Both the position numbers and the translations under genes were made by a program. This document shows positions 1 through 7,728 of a DNA stretch of 43,388 nt, in pieces (position 1 is the stretch's first letter; every line of letters starts with the position of its first letter). The stretch is taken from the NCBI GenBank assembly GCA_031292555.1, contig JARLGV010000033.1, positions 1 through 43,388 on the forward strand, read 5' to 3'. A model generated the notes under the pieces. That model was not told the origin of the DNA, made no database searches, and was given only the letters and a program-made list of their open reading frames with translations. This DNA is from Fimbriimonas sp. (lineage in GTDB: Bacteria; Armatimonadota; Fimbriimonadia; Fimbriimonadales; Fimbriimonadaceae).

Positions 1-180
1 ACGGTACAGGTGGTCGTTGAGGCAGCCGCCGCGGGCAAGCGAGACATCCGCCTAACGACGGACGACTTCCGCCTTGCCGCGATTCAAACCTATCTGAATC
101 TCGGCTTCGAACCAGACATGTGGCACGAATCCCACCCTGGCCGGTGGGCAGCCATTCTGCAAGAATTGGGACATTCCTAG
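1..180 (+). CDS. GNAT-family N-acetyltransferase, C-terminal fragment
   Basis: An open frame enters from the left edge and stops with TAG at 178-180, giving the last 59 residues of a protein. It contains LTTDDFRLAAIQTYLNLGF followed by a WHESHPGRW segment. The pattern 'T.d.r..AI..Y..lGF.p' followed by H-P-x-R-W is typical of the last strands of GNAT acetyltransferases, where the YxxxGF helix packs near acetyl-CoA. The substrate cannot be told because the N-terminal part and the acetyl-CoA loop lie outside the window. Family assignment is by motif recognition; specific function unknown. Confidence 0.7.
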   Translation, partial: TVQVVVEAAAAGKRDIRLTTDDFRLAAIQTYLNLGFEPDMWHESHPGRWAAILQELGHS

Positions 181-293
181 CGGCACTCGTTTTGCGCCTT
201 GCCACTCATCTTCGGTGGCGTCAGGCGAACGCCGAGCACGCCATCGGCGTGAACCTCGTCGAATTCACGGCAAAAAATAAGACGTAAGATGCT

Positions 294-518
294 ATGGAAG
301 TGATGAAAACCTACCGCTTCAGGATTCCCGTGTTCCTGCATTTCGTGCCGTTCACGATAGTCGGATGCGTCTATTTCCTCGTGCTGGGCAATCCCGGTTG
401 GCGAGACGGGGTCTTCTCCCTTCCATCCATATGGATGTGCGGAGTGGCGGGGGGCTCTCTTCTTGTTCGGGCTATTCGCGTTCCTCGCGTAGTTGAACGA
501 AGGCGTTGTGTTGGATGA
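294..518 (+). pseudogene. N-terminal piece of a small membrane protein, probably split from the next ORF
   Basis: A 74-residue frame starts at an ATG and has one clear membrane segment (about residues 11-31, rich in V/F/L) and a second hydrophobic stretch (about 42-60). It then runs into charged, unlikely sequence (PRVVERRRCVG) and stops. The next ORF, in another frame, begins inside it at 493 with LNEGVVLDEDG, which looks like an internal beta-strand entry of a membrane-anchored PH-like protein rather than a natural N-terminus. Adding one base near 486-492 would join the two frames into one continuous protein. A run of six G around 440 is another possible slip site. Read as the front half of a broken or misread gene; a genuine overlapping pair is less likely. 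Confidence 0.45.
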
Positions 519-1194
519 AGACGGAATCGCCCACATAGGCATCCTTGGTTTGGTCACCAAGCGAATATCCTATCGGGATATTCATGCGATCGAACCAACG
601 GCCCCAACGTATGATTCCAAGGGCATTACCGGACTCACGATTCGGTCCGAGAAGAAGAAGATCAAGATCAAGGAGATGGTGTCGCACTACCGGTGCCTCC
701 GCACCGATCTCCGCGAGCGCGTGTTGCGCACGGGGTATGTAGCCCGAGAAACCGAGCCATCCAGAGTTGTGGGCCAGTTCGGTTTGGGCAATAGGTGGGC
801 CGTCGCGTTTAGCAGTCTATTGTGGGTACTTCTTCTCTGCTTCGGCGTTGATTCAAGTATCCGCACAAATCACGGGATCACGAACTTCGGAGCCTTCATC
901 GCGATCGTCTACTGGATCTCAATCTCAGTGTTTATGATCCAAGTGATCAATCTGCCCATGTTGCGTCACAGACTCATCGTCTATGAAGACCGAGTCGAGA
1001 GATACTTCCGATCCAGTGAGCCAACCGCTGTCGTCCGGTTCGACGAGGTCACCAGCTTCGAAAGACCACTTTACGCCCCGTTCTATTGGCTTTGTTCCGA
1101 CGACGATGCGATCGCGATTCCGTATCGATCCCCGGCAGTTACTTGCGTCGGAGCCCAATTGAAGCTATTTCAAGCGTCTTCCAGCGTGAACTAG
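493..1194 (+). CDS. Hypothetical membrane protein with PH-like segments (possibly frameshifted)
   Basis: The frame encodes 233 residues from a TTG with no visible ribosome binding site. The first ~75 residues (VVLDEDGIAHIG, then ISYRDIHAIE) have the alternating hydrophobic and acidic pattern of a bacterial PH-like domain. They are followed by two membrane helices (about residues 97-119 and 126-150). A second strand-rich segment follows (RLIVYEDRVERYF, then AVVRFDEVTSFE). No enzymatic motif is visible. Because of the poor start and the overlapping upstream frame, this is probably the C-terminal part of a longer protein beginning at 294. Function unknown. Confidence 0.55.
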   Translation: MNEGVVLDEDGIAHIGILGLVTKRISYRDIHAIEPTAPTYDSKGITGLTIRSEKKKIKIKEMVSHYRCLRTDLRERVLRTGYVARETEPSRVVGQFGLGNRWAVAFSSLLWVLLLCFGVDSSIRTNHGITNFGAFIAIVYWISISVFMIQVINLPMLRHRLIVYEDRVERYFRSSEPTAVVRFDEVTSFERPLYAPFYWLCSDDDAIAIPYRSPAVTCVGAQLKLFQASSSVN

Positions 1195-1300
1195 CCGGCG
1201 ATACACTTGGCTCCTCGCCTAGGCGAATTCGAACCGGAGCTAATCTAGTAGTGCCTCGACAGGGGTGAGCACGAATGCAGGCAGACGACGCCCTTCGCCA

Positions 1301-1334
1301 GACGAGTCCCGCTCCTTTCGGGGCGAGACTCGTC
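1301..1334. terminator. Long hairpin between convergent genes, likely bidirectional terminator
   Basis: A 15-nt arm (GACGAGTCCCGCTCC) faces its near-perfect complement across a TTTC loop, with one C-A mismatch and one G-U pair. It sits between the end of the + strand membrane gene and the end of the - strand metalloprotease. There is no strong U tract on either side, so terminator function is inferred from position and stem strength. Confidence 0.5.
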
Positions 1335-1358
1335 CATTTGCCTAATTGCCTACTGAAT

Positions 1359-3944
1359 CTATTGCGCGGTGAGCATGTCCAGCCAAGTGTCCTTCGGCCA
1401 GCAACCTTGCTCTCCGCCGGGGCGCCCCGGGAAGATGGTCGGTGCAGCGGCAGGTGGCGGCTGAGGATACTTGCCGTCTTCGATCAGACCGATGACGCGG
1501 CGACACTCGCGCATGTGGCGAGCAGTAGCCTCGTCAGCGGCATGACCGACCGTCTTGTCGATCCGTCGGGCCAAGTTGCGCAACGCTTCTCGCTCGATCG
1601 CGTTCAGGTCCGTCTTGGTGGCCGATGCTCCGTTGATACGGGAGTCGACCATCACCAGGTAACTCATCTGTAGATTACGCCGATAGACGTCGACGGCCGG
1701 ATGCTTCTGGTTCAATTCCTCGAAGACGCCCGACTGAAGGTCCGTTGCAAGATCGGCGACCGTGTAGGCGGACGATCCGAACTCGGCCTCGTAATCCAAA
1801 AGCCGCTGGATGCGGGCCTCTTGAAGAAGGGACGTCGCAAGCATAACCTGGCGGCCGGTAACCCGGCTAATGTCGCCGTCGGGGTAGATCTTGGACAGCA
1901 GCCATCGATTCGTCAACGAGGCTGGCGTGTGCATGCCCGCATCAAGCAGGAATCTAACGGCCGCTTGCTGCTCCGCCTTCGGAACCGGCTTGAAGACGGT
2001 GTCACCGTGCCCGATATGGTAGTTAGTCTCCACCACGCCGCCTACATATCGGAGGATTCGCGCGATCTCCGTGAAGCGCTGACCGTTCAGGGTCGTGTAG
2101 AGGTCACGAAGCGTGTCGTAGTTCTCGCCCTGAATAGCCGCCGCCGAATAGAGATACTTGGCCTCGCGATCGATGTTGAGCAGGCCCAACTCGCTGGAGC
2201 GTATGGCGTCCGAACCGATGCACTCGCTCTGAGTTTCGGGATCTTCGTTGTGCATGTAGTTGCCGAAACGATTTTCCGGATGGGTCACCTGCTGGGCTGC
2301 CCACTTATCGAGCGTCGGTTTCTCCTCATCGGGGTTGGCAGCGCCCGAGATTGGCGCGTAGCCCCACATGATCGCGAACTTATCGTATGGGCCGATGCGG
2401 CCGAGCAGGTCCGTTGTTTTCAACTTGTCGCCGGGTTGGGCTACATAGTTGAATCTCGAATAGCTCATGATCGAAGCGGCAACACCGTTATCGGACACGA
2501 ATCCGGGAGTGCGAAGCTGGTTCACGCTGAATGCGGCGCTGGCCTTGAAGTTGTGCTCAAGTCCGAGGGTGTGGCCGACTTCGTGCGACACGACATATTC
2601 CACGAGGGGACCCATGACCGTGTCAGACAGCGGCAGGTGGCGTGCACGCGGATCCATCACCGACGCCTGGGAGAAGTACCATTGTTGAACCAAGTTCAAA
2701 ACGTTGTGCCACACGATGACGTGAGCGGAGAGAGTTTCACCCGAGCGTGGGTCGGCAACGTGAGGGCCTTCGGCGTTCTCGACGGCGGAGGGCGCCCATC
2801 GGATGACGGAGTACCGGGCATCCTCAGGGTCCCAATTCGGATCTTCTTTCACGGACGGAGCGTTCTTGCAGACAATCGCGTTGGTAAAACCGGCCTTGCG
2901 GAACGCGATGTTCCAGTTCTCGATACCAGCCTTGATCCAGGGACGCCACTTGTCGGGCATCTCTCGGCTCAAGTAGAACACGATCGGCTTGACTGGATCC
3001 GATAGCGCGGCGCTCGGGTCCTTCTTCTCAAGCCGGAACCGGTCGATATAGGTAAGGGAAACGGCCCTTTCTTCGGGCCTGCCGAATACAGTAAAGCTCG
3101 TTCCGAAGAACCCGACTCGGTCGTCCCGGTAGCGCGGCTTCATCGGCTTCTCTGGAAGAAGATCGAGGCTGTAGTGAACGAGCGAGGTCCTTGCTTCAGG
3201 TGCCTGGAACGTAAGCATCGATCGCGTTTCGATGTTGGTTGGGAAGTCGCTGACCCGATCGATATAGGAGCGAGCAAGATCGACGCCCGATCCGCCGATG
3301 CGGCTCCCAACCGAGAACGGAGCCTGGTCGCTTGTAAACAGCTTGGTCACGTCGATGACCACAGACTTGTCGGTGCTCTCGGCCTGAATCGGAAAAGCGG
3401 CAATGATCGGCGCGATGTTCGTCATCTCAACGCCATAGGCGAGCCCGTCCTTCGCCTGAGCACGTACGTTGTAGCGCTGCTCCCGCATATAGATCGTGTT
3501 CTCGTGCCGTTCGAACGACACGACGTGCGTGCCTGCCGCCGTTCCCGGGTAGGCGGAACCATCGGGCACCTCGGCGATTTCCGTTTGCCAAAGAAACACG
3601 CGCTTCGGTTGTACTAGTGTTTGGGAATTCGGCGACGAGGAGTCATCGACAAAAAGGGTCGTCGGAATCTCCCAGAAAATCGAGTCTTTGATTCGGTGGA
3701 CCTTGAAGACGCCCACTTGGGTCTTGGCTTCTTTGGTGATTACATCGGCATACGGTTTGATAGTCGCCTGAGAAAGAGAACCACTGGGGCCCGGTGGGCC
3801 ACCCGGAGGGCCACCGGCCGGAGTTCCGGTACCGGGAGTCCTTCTTCGCTGTTGGCTTATATCCTGAGCGGATGACGGTACGGCAAGAGAGGCGCAGAAT
3901 ACAACGGCGAGCGCCAACGTTACGTGGGATCGAATAAAGTTCAT
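1359..3944 (-). CDS. Secreted zinc-dependent metalloprotease (DUF5117/DUF4953 family)
   Basis: The 861-residue protein has an N-terminal signal peptide (about residues 1-26, ending AVPSSAQD), then a Gly/Pro-rich linker (about 35-57). The catalytic zinc site is HEVGHTLGLEH at residues 454-464, the metzincin-like HExxHxxGxxH arrangement with Glu455 as general base. The surrounding text (YVVSHEVGHTLGLEHNFKAS and a later SIMSYSRFNY that resembles the Met-turn region) matches the large TonB-system-associated DUF5118/DUF5117/DUF4953 proteases known mainly from Bacteroidota and Acidobacteriota. It presumably degrades extracellular or periplasmic protein. It is monocistronic: its 5' end faces the dehydrogenase at 4042. 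The substrate is unknown. Confidence 0.88.
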   Translation of the reverse strand: MNFIRSHVTLALAVVFCASLAVPSSAQDISQQRRRTPGTGTPAGGPPGGPPGPSGSLSQATIKPYADVITKEAKTQVGVFKVHRIKDSIFWEIPTTLFVDDSSSPNSQTLVQPKRVFLWQTEIAEVPDGSAYPGTAAGTHVVSFERHENTIYMREQRYNVRAQAKDGLAYGVEMTNIAPIIAAFPIQAESTDKSVVIDVTKLFTSDQAPFSVGSRIGGSGVDLARSYIDRVSDFPTNIETRSMLTFQAPEARTSLVHYSLDLLPEKPMKPRYRDDRVGFFGTSFTVFGRPEERAVSLTYIDRFRLEKKDPSAALSDPVKPIVFYLSREMPDKWRPWIKAGIENWNIAFRKAGFTNAIVCKNAPSVKEDPNWDPEDARYSVIRWAPSAVENAEGPHVADPRSGETLSAHVIVWHNVLNLVQQWYFSQASVMDPRARHLPLSDTVMGPLVEYVVSHEVGHTLGLEHNFKASAAFSVNQLRTPGFVSDNGVAASIMSYSRFNYVAQPGDKLKTTDLLGRIGPYDKFAIMWGYAPISGAANPDEEKPTLDKWAAQQVTHPENRFGNYMHNEDPETQSECIGSDAIRSSELGLLNIDREAKYLYSAAAIQGENYDTLRDLYTTLNGQRFTEIARILRYVGGVVETNYHIGHGDTVFKPVPKAEQQAAVRFLLDAGMHTPASLTNRWLLSKIYPDGDISRVTGRQVMLATSLLQEARIQRLLDYEAEFGSSAYTVADLATDLQSGVFEELNQKHPAVDVYRRNLQMSYLVMVDSRINGASATKTDLNAIEREALRNLARRIDKTVGHAADEATARHMRECRRVIGLIEDGKYPQPPPAAAPTIFPGRPGGEQGCWPKDTWLDMLTAQ

Positions 3945-4041
3945 GGGAATCGTAATCCGAACCGAACTTACTTCACGGCCCGGTTGGTTTGGTCCTATCG
4001 TATGAGAATTCTAAGAATAGGCCAAACTCGCAAGGATTGCT

Positions 4042-5019
4042 ATGAACAAACCGCAGATCGTGCTCTACTTCCCGGTACCGCTAGATGTTTTGAGACTTCT
4101 GCAAGAACACTTCCACGTGACATCGTTCGACAGGGTTGATTCGTCCAATCGGGACGCCTTTCTTGAGGCAGTTTTTGAGGCGGACGGGTTGATTGGAATG
4201 GGATTGCCGGTGCCGACCGGCGACCTTCGGGGCGCACGACGACTCAAAGCAATCGCGACGATCTCGACGGGGTACGACGCCTTCGATGTGGCAGAACTCA
4301 CGTCGCAGCAGGTCATCTTGATGAACCTGTACGATCCGCTGACCGAGACCACAGCGGATCTGGCATTCTCGTTGATTCTCGCGACCGGTCGGCGCATCGC
4401 CGAACTAGACCATCGGGTTCGTGAAGGGCAGTGGACCCATGCGGTCACCCGGGGCTGGTTTGGTCTCGATATCCACGGCAAGACCCTCGGGATCGTCGGT
4501 ATGGGGAGGATAGGCGCGGCGATCGCAAGGCGCGGCGCCCTTGGTTTTGGCATGAGGGTTCTTTACACGGCGCGTTCGCCAAAGCCGGACGTCGATGCAG
4601 CTTATGGGGCATGCAAATGTGCCCTCGACGAACTGCTTGCAGTGTCCGACTTCGTATGCCTTGTCGTGCCGCTCACCGACGACACTCGGCATTTGATCGG
4701 GTCGCGCGAACTGAGCCTCATGAAACCATCGGCCATCCTCGTGAACATTGCTCGCGGTCCTGTCGTCGATGAAATGGCGCTAGTCGATGCCCTGAAGAGC
4801 GGCACGATTCATGGCGCGGGACTCGACGTCTACGAGGTTGAGCCACTGCCAGTGGACTCCGGCCTGCTTGAAATGAGGAATGTTGTTCTTGCCCCGCACA
4901 TCGGCTCGGCGACCGCCGAGACCCGCGACGCAATGGCGCGCTACGCCGCGCACAGTCTCGTCGGCTTCTTGACTCGTGGCGAGGTGCGCAACGTCGTCAA
5001 TCCCGAAGCGATGTCCTAG
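4042..5019 (+). CDS. D-2-hydroxyacid dehydrogenase (glyoxylate/hydroxypyruvate reductase type)
   Basis: The 325-residue protein has the usual length for NAD(P)H-dependent reductases of 2-oxoacids such as glyoxylate, hydroxypyruvate or phenylpyruvate. The dinucleotide motif GMGRIG is at 153-158. The catalytic set is complete: Arg238 in NIARGP, Glu267 in DVYEVEP and His286 in APHIGSA. AAGGA lies 5 nt before the ATG. The gene diverges from the metalloprotease. Its stop codon overlaps the stop of the opposite transporter gene through a shared CTAG. The end of the second Rossmann strand reads YTARSP, and a basic residue there is compatible with NADP preference, but this is only suggestive. Confidence 0.88.
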   Translation: MNKPQIVLYFPVPLDVLRLLQEHFHVTSFDRVDSSNRDAFLEAVFEADGLIGMGLPVPTGDLRGARRLKAIATISTGYDAFDVAELTSQQVILMNLYDPLTETTADLAFSLILATGRRIAELDHRVREGQWTHAVTRGWFGLDIHGKTLGIVGMGRIGAAIARRGALGFGMRVLYTARSPKPDVDAAYGACKCALDELLAVSDFVCLVVPLTDDTRHLIGSRELSLMKPSAILVNIARGPVVDEMALVDALKSGTIHGAGLDVYEVEPLPVDSGLLEMRNVVLAPHIGSATAETRDAMARYAAHSLVGFLTRGEVRNVVNPEAMS

Positions 5020-5525
5020 CGCCCGGCAAAGAACCCGATGGCTCCGCAGAGCCCGATTATGGCGACAACGGGAACTCGCGGCAGCCATCCCAAGCCAAAC
5101 GCTGCGGCAAGCAGCAGAATCTTGAGCGAGTCGATTCCCGATCCGCCAAGTATGGTGATCAAGACGGTGACGAAGGAACCGATCACCGCTAGCATCAATC
5201 CCCGGAGAAACCCCTCGACAGCCGGATGATGCTCAACTTTGCGATAGAGGCGATCCACACCGATCACCAGGCAAGGGGGGATGATGATGGCGATGAGAGC
5301 GGCGATCGAACCCCATGGGCCCAGCATCAGATAGCCAAGGCTGACGACCCACAACCCGTTTGGGCCGGGCGAAAGCTGGCCGACCGTGATCGCTTCGACG
5401 AACTTGCCGTCGGTGGCCCAGCCTCTGGGCACGAAGTCGTCATGGAGCGACGAAACGTTCCCCATTCCCCCTGTCGAGAGCAAGGCGGCCCGAAACATAA
5501 AGAAGAAAAGGCTCAGTGGGCTCAG
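5016..5525 (-). CDS. CHR (ChrA) family transporter, second half protein
   Basis: The 169-residue integral membrane protein has about five helices and carries the CHR hallmarks: an N-terminal helix ending in STGGMGN (equivalent to sFGG) and QLSPGPNG (equivalent to q.tPGP). CHR proteins export chromate or related oxyanions; short ones act as pairs. I start it at CTG 5525, which overlaps the upstream TGA as CTGA. GGAGG lies 9 nt before that CTG, and the resulting start (residues SPLSLFFFMFRAALL) gives the right length before the helix. Longer starts upstream (to 5696) translate the partner gene out of frame. An ATG at 5498 is the alternative. The substrate is not proven. Confidence 0.8.
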   Translation of the reverse strand: MSPLSLFFFMFRAALLSTGGMGNVSSLHDDFVPRGWATDGKFVEAITVGQLSPGPNGLWVVSLGYLMLGPWGSIAALIAIIIPPCLVIGVDRLYRKVEHHPAVEGFLRGLMLAVIGSFVTVLITILGGSGIDSLKILLLAAAFGLGWLPRVPVVAIIGLCGAIGFFAGR

Positions 5526-6133
5526 GTCGTGGACCCTCCAGGCGCAAATCGGGCTCGAAGGGCGCCTTCGAGGGCGCCGATGAAGCCGCCAAGGATTAAG
5601 ACGGTGGTGACGGGAACGACCTTCATCGCCAAGAGAGCCGCACTCCCGGCCAGAATTACGCTCACAAATAGGAACTGAGGCCATCCCATACGCCAACTCG
5701 ATTGGACCGGGCCCTTCGCCATCTGGAATGCGGTGAGCAGACCGAGGCCGACCGAAGCCGGCAAGATTCCTCGAAGGCAGGCCTGGACGGCCGGAAGAGA
5801 ACGAATTGAGACGTATCCCGCGGTCAGGGCGGCGGTCAGAAATGCACTTGGCAACAGCAGCCCAGTCAAGCAGACTATGACTCCGCGGGGCCCGGCGATC
5901 TGCCGTCCGACCAAGATCGTAAGGGCGATCAAGTTAATGCCTGGCGTCATCTGGCAGAGCGCCCAGTCTCGATTGAACTGCTCTTCGGTAATCCACCCGT
6001 GGATGTCGACTGAGTTGCGCCGGATCAACGTCATCGTCGTCGTGCCGCCCCCGAACGACTGGATGCCAATTCCGAACCAGATACGAAACAGGGCTACGGA
6101 CGGTATCGCTCGGCGTGGCGGTTCGATTCTCAT
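5522..6133 (-). CDS. CHR (ChrA) family transporter, first half protein
   Basis: The 203-residue membrane protein carries the first-half CHR motifs: IQSFGGGTTT at about 24-33 and LCQMTPGIN at about 58-66, followed by hydrophobic helices. Together with the next gene it forms the bipartite short-chain CHR transporter. In long-chain ChrA these halves are fused in one ~400-residue chain. The start ATG follows the beta-helix gene by 41 nt on the same strand, so all three may be co-transcribed. No chromate reductase or ChrB regulator is near, so the physiological anion is uncertain. Confidence 0.82.
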   Translation of the reverse strand: MRIEPPRRAIPSVALFRIWFGIGIQSFGGGTTTMTLIRRNSVDIHGWITEEQFNRDWALCQMTPGINLIALTILVGRQIAGPRGVIVCLTGLLLPSAFLTAALTAGYVSIRSLPAVQACLRGILPASVGLGLLTAFQMAKGPVQSSWRMGWPQFLFVSVILAGSAALLAMKVVPVTTVLILGGFIGALEGALRARFAPGGSTT

Positions 6134-6174
6134 CGGCGTCGCCAGATTCTACGGGTTTCCCATTGCTGGCGACA

Positions 6175-7638
6175 TCACCAACGCCACCAAGCCGACCCAT
6201 CATAACGAATTCTCAGGGACCCGAAATTGGCGTTCAGCCTGGCCGAGGATGCGCCGTCGATCTGAGCGCCGCTGCCGGAAATGGTGATCGGAGCATGTCC
6301 GGCATTTCCACCTTCATCCTTGAACAGGATCGTTTGGCCTGCAAGCAGTCCCGACGGTTTGGGTAATCGAACGGTTCCACCCATCGTACCGGTGAGTCCG
6401 ATCCAAGTAGTCGAACCGGGAGCGGCGACTATGAACCCGATCTCTCTTCCGGTAGTTGGAAGGGTCTCCGAATCGGAGCTAGCGGAGTCGGCGATGCCCA
6501 GGTTGGAGGAAGCGGTGAAGGTCGTGCCGGGTTCGGCGAAAATGCCTCCCTTGACATGATCCTCTTTGGGGCAGGTGTTGCCAACCACGAGATTGCCGGT
6601 TACACCGTCGTGAAGCCAGATTCCATAGGCGGACGAAACGGGGTCCGAGGCGCTGGCGTTGACGTCACCGCAGTAATTGCCGATAAGGCGCGTGTGGGCG
6701 GTCCCATATCCAACGTCGATATTGGAGAACTGCCCGACTCCGGAACGGGAGTTCAAATGGACCTGATTCCCGGCGATCGAGCAATTGTTGCAGTTCGTAA
6801 ACGCGGGGCCGGATCCCAGGACGATCCCTTGGCGGCCGTTATTTCGCACCATGTTATTGGCGATATTCAGACCCGTGCAGTATTGGGCCGAGATCCCGGC
6901 GGCGTGGTTTGAGAGGATGTTGGCGCCGTTGATCGACGTGTAGGACGAAACATGGAGGGCAATGCCGGCACCCGTGTTGAAGTCGTAGTGGCCACCGATG
7001 ATCTCGCAATCGCCGGGCGCGAAGACCCCGCCTGGGCCAGTGAAATCGAATCGAACGCCGTCTTGCCCGTTCAGAACGGAATAGCAATCGACGAAGTCGA
7101 TTTCGTCGGACGTTTGCACCGTGTTTACGTTCTCGAGGAGGATGCCGCTTCCGCTGCACGACGTCACGTAGATGTTGTCGCAACGGGTGAACTCGCAGTT
7201 GACCATCCGAATCCCGTTGAGAGGGCGCTTCTGATTCAGCTTGTTTCCGTCGAAGGCGAGGCCGCTGATGTTCGAGTAAGCCGCATTGGTAAGGGTGAGC
7301 AAGTCCTCCTTGGCGTCGTTCCCCTGGATGATGACGGCGCCGTCGGCTGCCCGGTCGTTAAGCCAACTACCGCCCGGCCCCAACCAGTGAACTTCGCCCG
7401 TCGCATGTAAGCTTCGCACGAGGTACTTGTGACCGCCCGGGAAGTAAAGCGAACCTCCGTTTTGGGTGGCGTCGATCGCCCGTTGCATCGCATCCGTGTC
7501 GTCGGTCGTGCCGTCGCCGACTGCTCCAAAATCCATCGGAGTCTTCAGACTGGCCGACGGGACGCTCCCTTGCCAGAACAGGCCACCGAGAAGGATGGCA
7601 GATCCCGTTACGGCCGCCAAGGAGATGCGTAGACTCAT
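6175..7638 (-). CDS. Secreted right-handed parallel beta-helix protein, pectate-lyase/GH28-like
   Basis: The 487-residue protein starts with a signal-type hydrophobic segment (about residues 6-24). Then comes FGAVGDGTTDDTDAMQRAID, the typical first-turn motif of pectate lyase superfamily and polygalacturonase-like beta-helices. Many short repeats rich in N, G and I follow (for example NNMVRNNGRQGIVLGSG), as expected for stacked helix coils. A distinct C-terminal part (about 400-487, ending RIRYDGSAWWRW) resembles caps seen on phage-tail and polysaccharide-binding proteins. No catalytic residues can be assigned by eye. It could be a lyase, an epimerase-like enzyme or a structural surface protein. 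Confidence 0.75.
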   Translation of the reverse strand: MSLRISLAAVTGSAILLGGLFWQGSVPSASLKTPMDFGAVGDGTTDDTDAMQRAIDATQNGGSLYFPGGHKYLVRSLHATGEVHWLGPGGSWLNDRAADGAVIIQGNDAKEDLLTLTNAAYSNISGLAFDGNKLNQKRPLNGIRMVNCEFTRCDNIYVTSCSGSGILLENVNTVQTSDEIDFVDCYSVLNGQDGVRFDFTGPGGVFAPGDCEIIGGHYDFNTGAGIALHVSSYTSINGANILSNHAAGISAQYCTGLNIANNMVRNNGRQGIVLGSGPAFTNCNNCSIAGNQVHLNSRSGVGQFSNIDVGYGTAHTRLIGNYCGDVNASASDPVSSAYGIWLHDGVTGNLVVGNTCPKEDHVKGGIFAEPGTTFTASSNLGIADSASSDSETLPTTGREIGFIVAAPGSTTWIGLTGTMGGTVRLPKPSGLLAGQTILFKDEGGNAGHAPITISGSGAQIDGASSARLNANFGSLRIRYDGSAWWRW

Positions 7639-7728
7639 GCATCACTAGAGACGGCCGACAAGGACCGGGCGGTGGGAGTGTATTCACCAAGTTCGATTTG
7701 GCACCCCCGTAGGGGTAACTTGGAGGGG

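Noticed and set aside
1701-3005. 434-codon + strand frame opposite the metalloprotease
   Set aside because: It overlaps the zinc-site coding region on the other strand and has no plausible start or domain.
5526-5696. Longer start of the second CHR half (to 5696)
   Set aside because: The added residues are Arg-rich, out-of-frame translation of the first CHR half.
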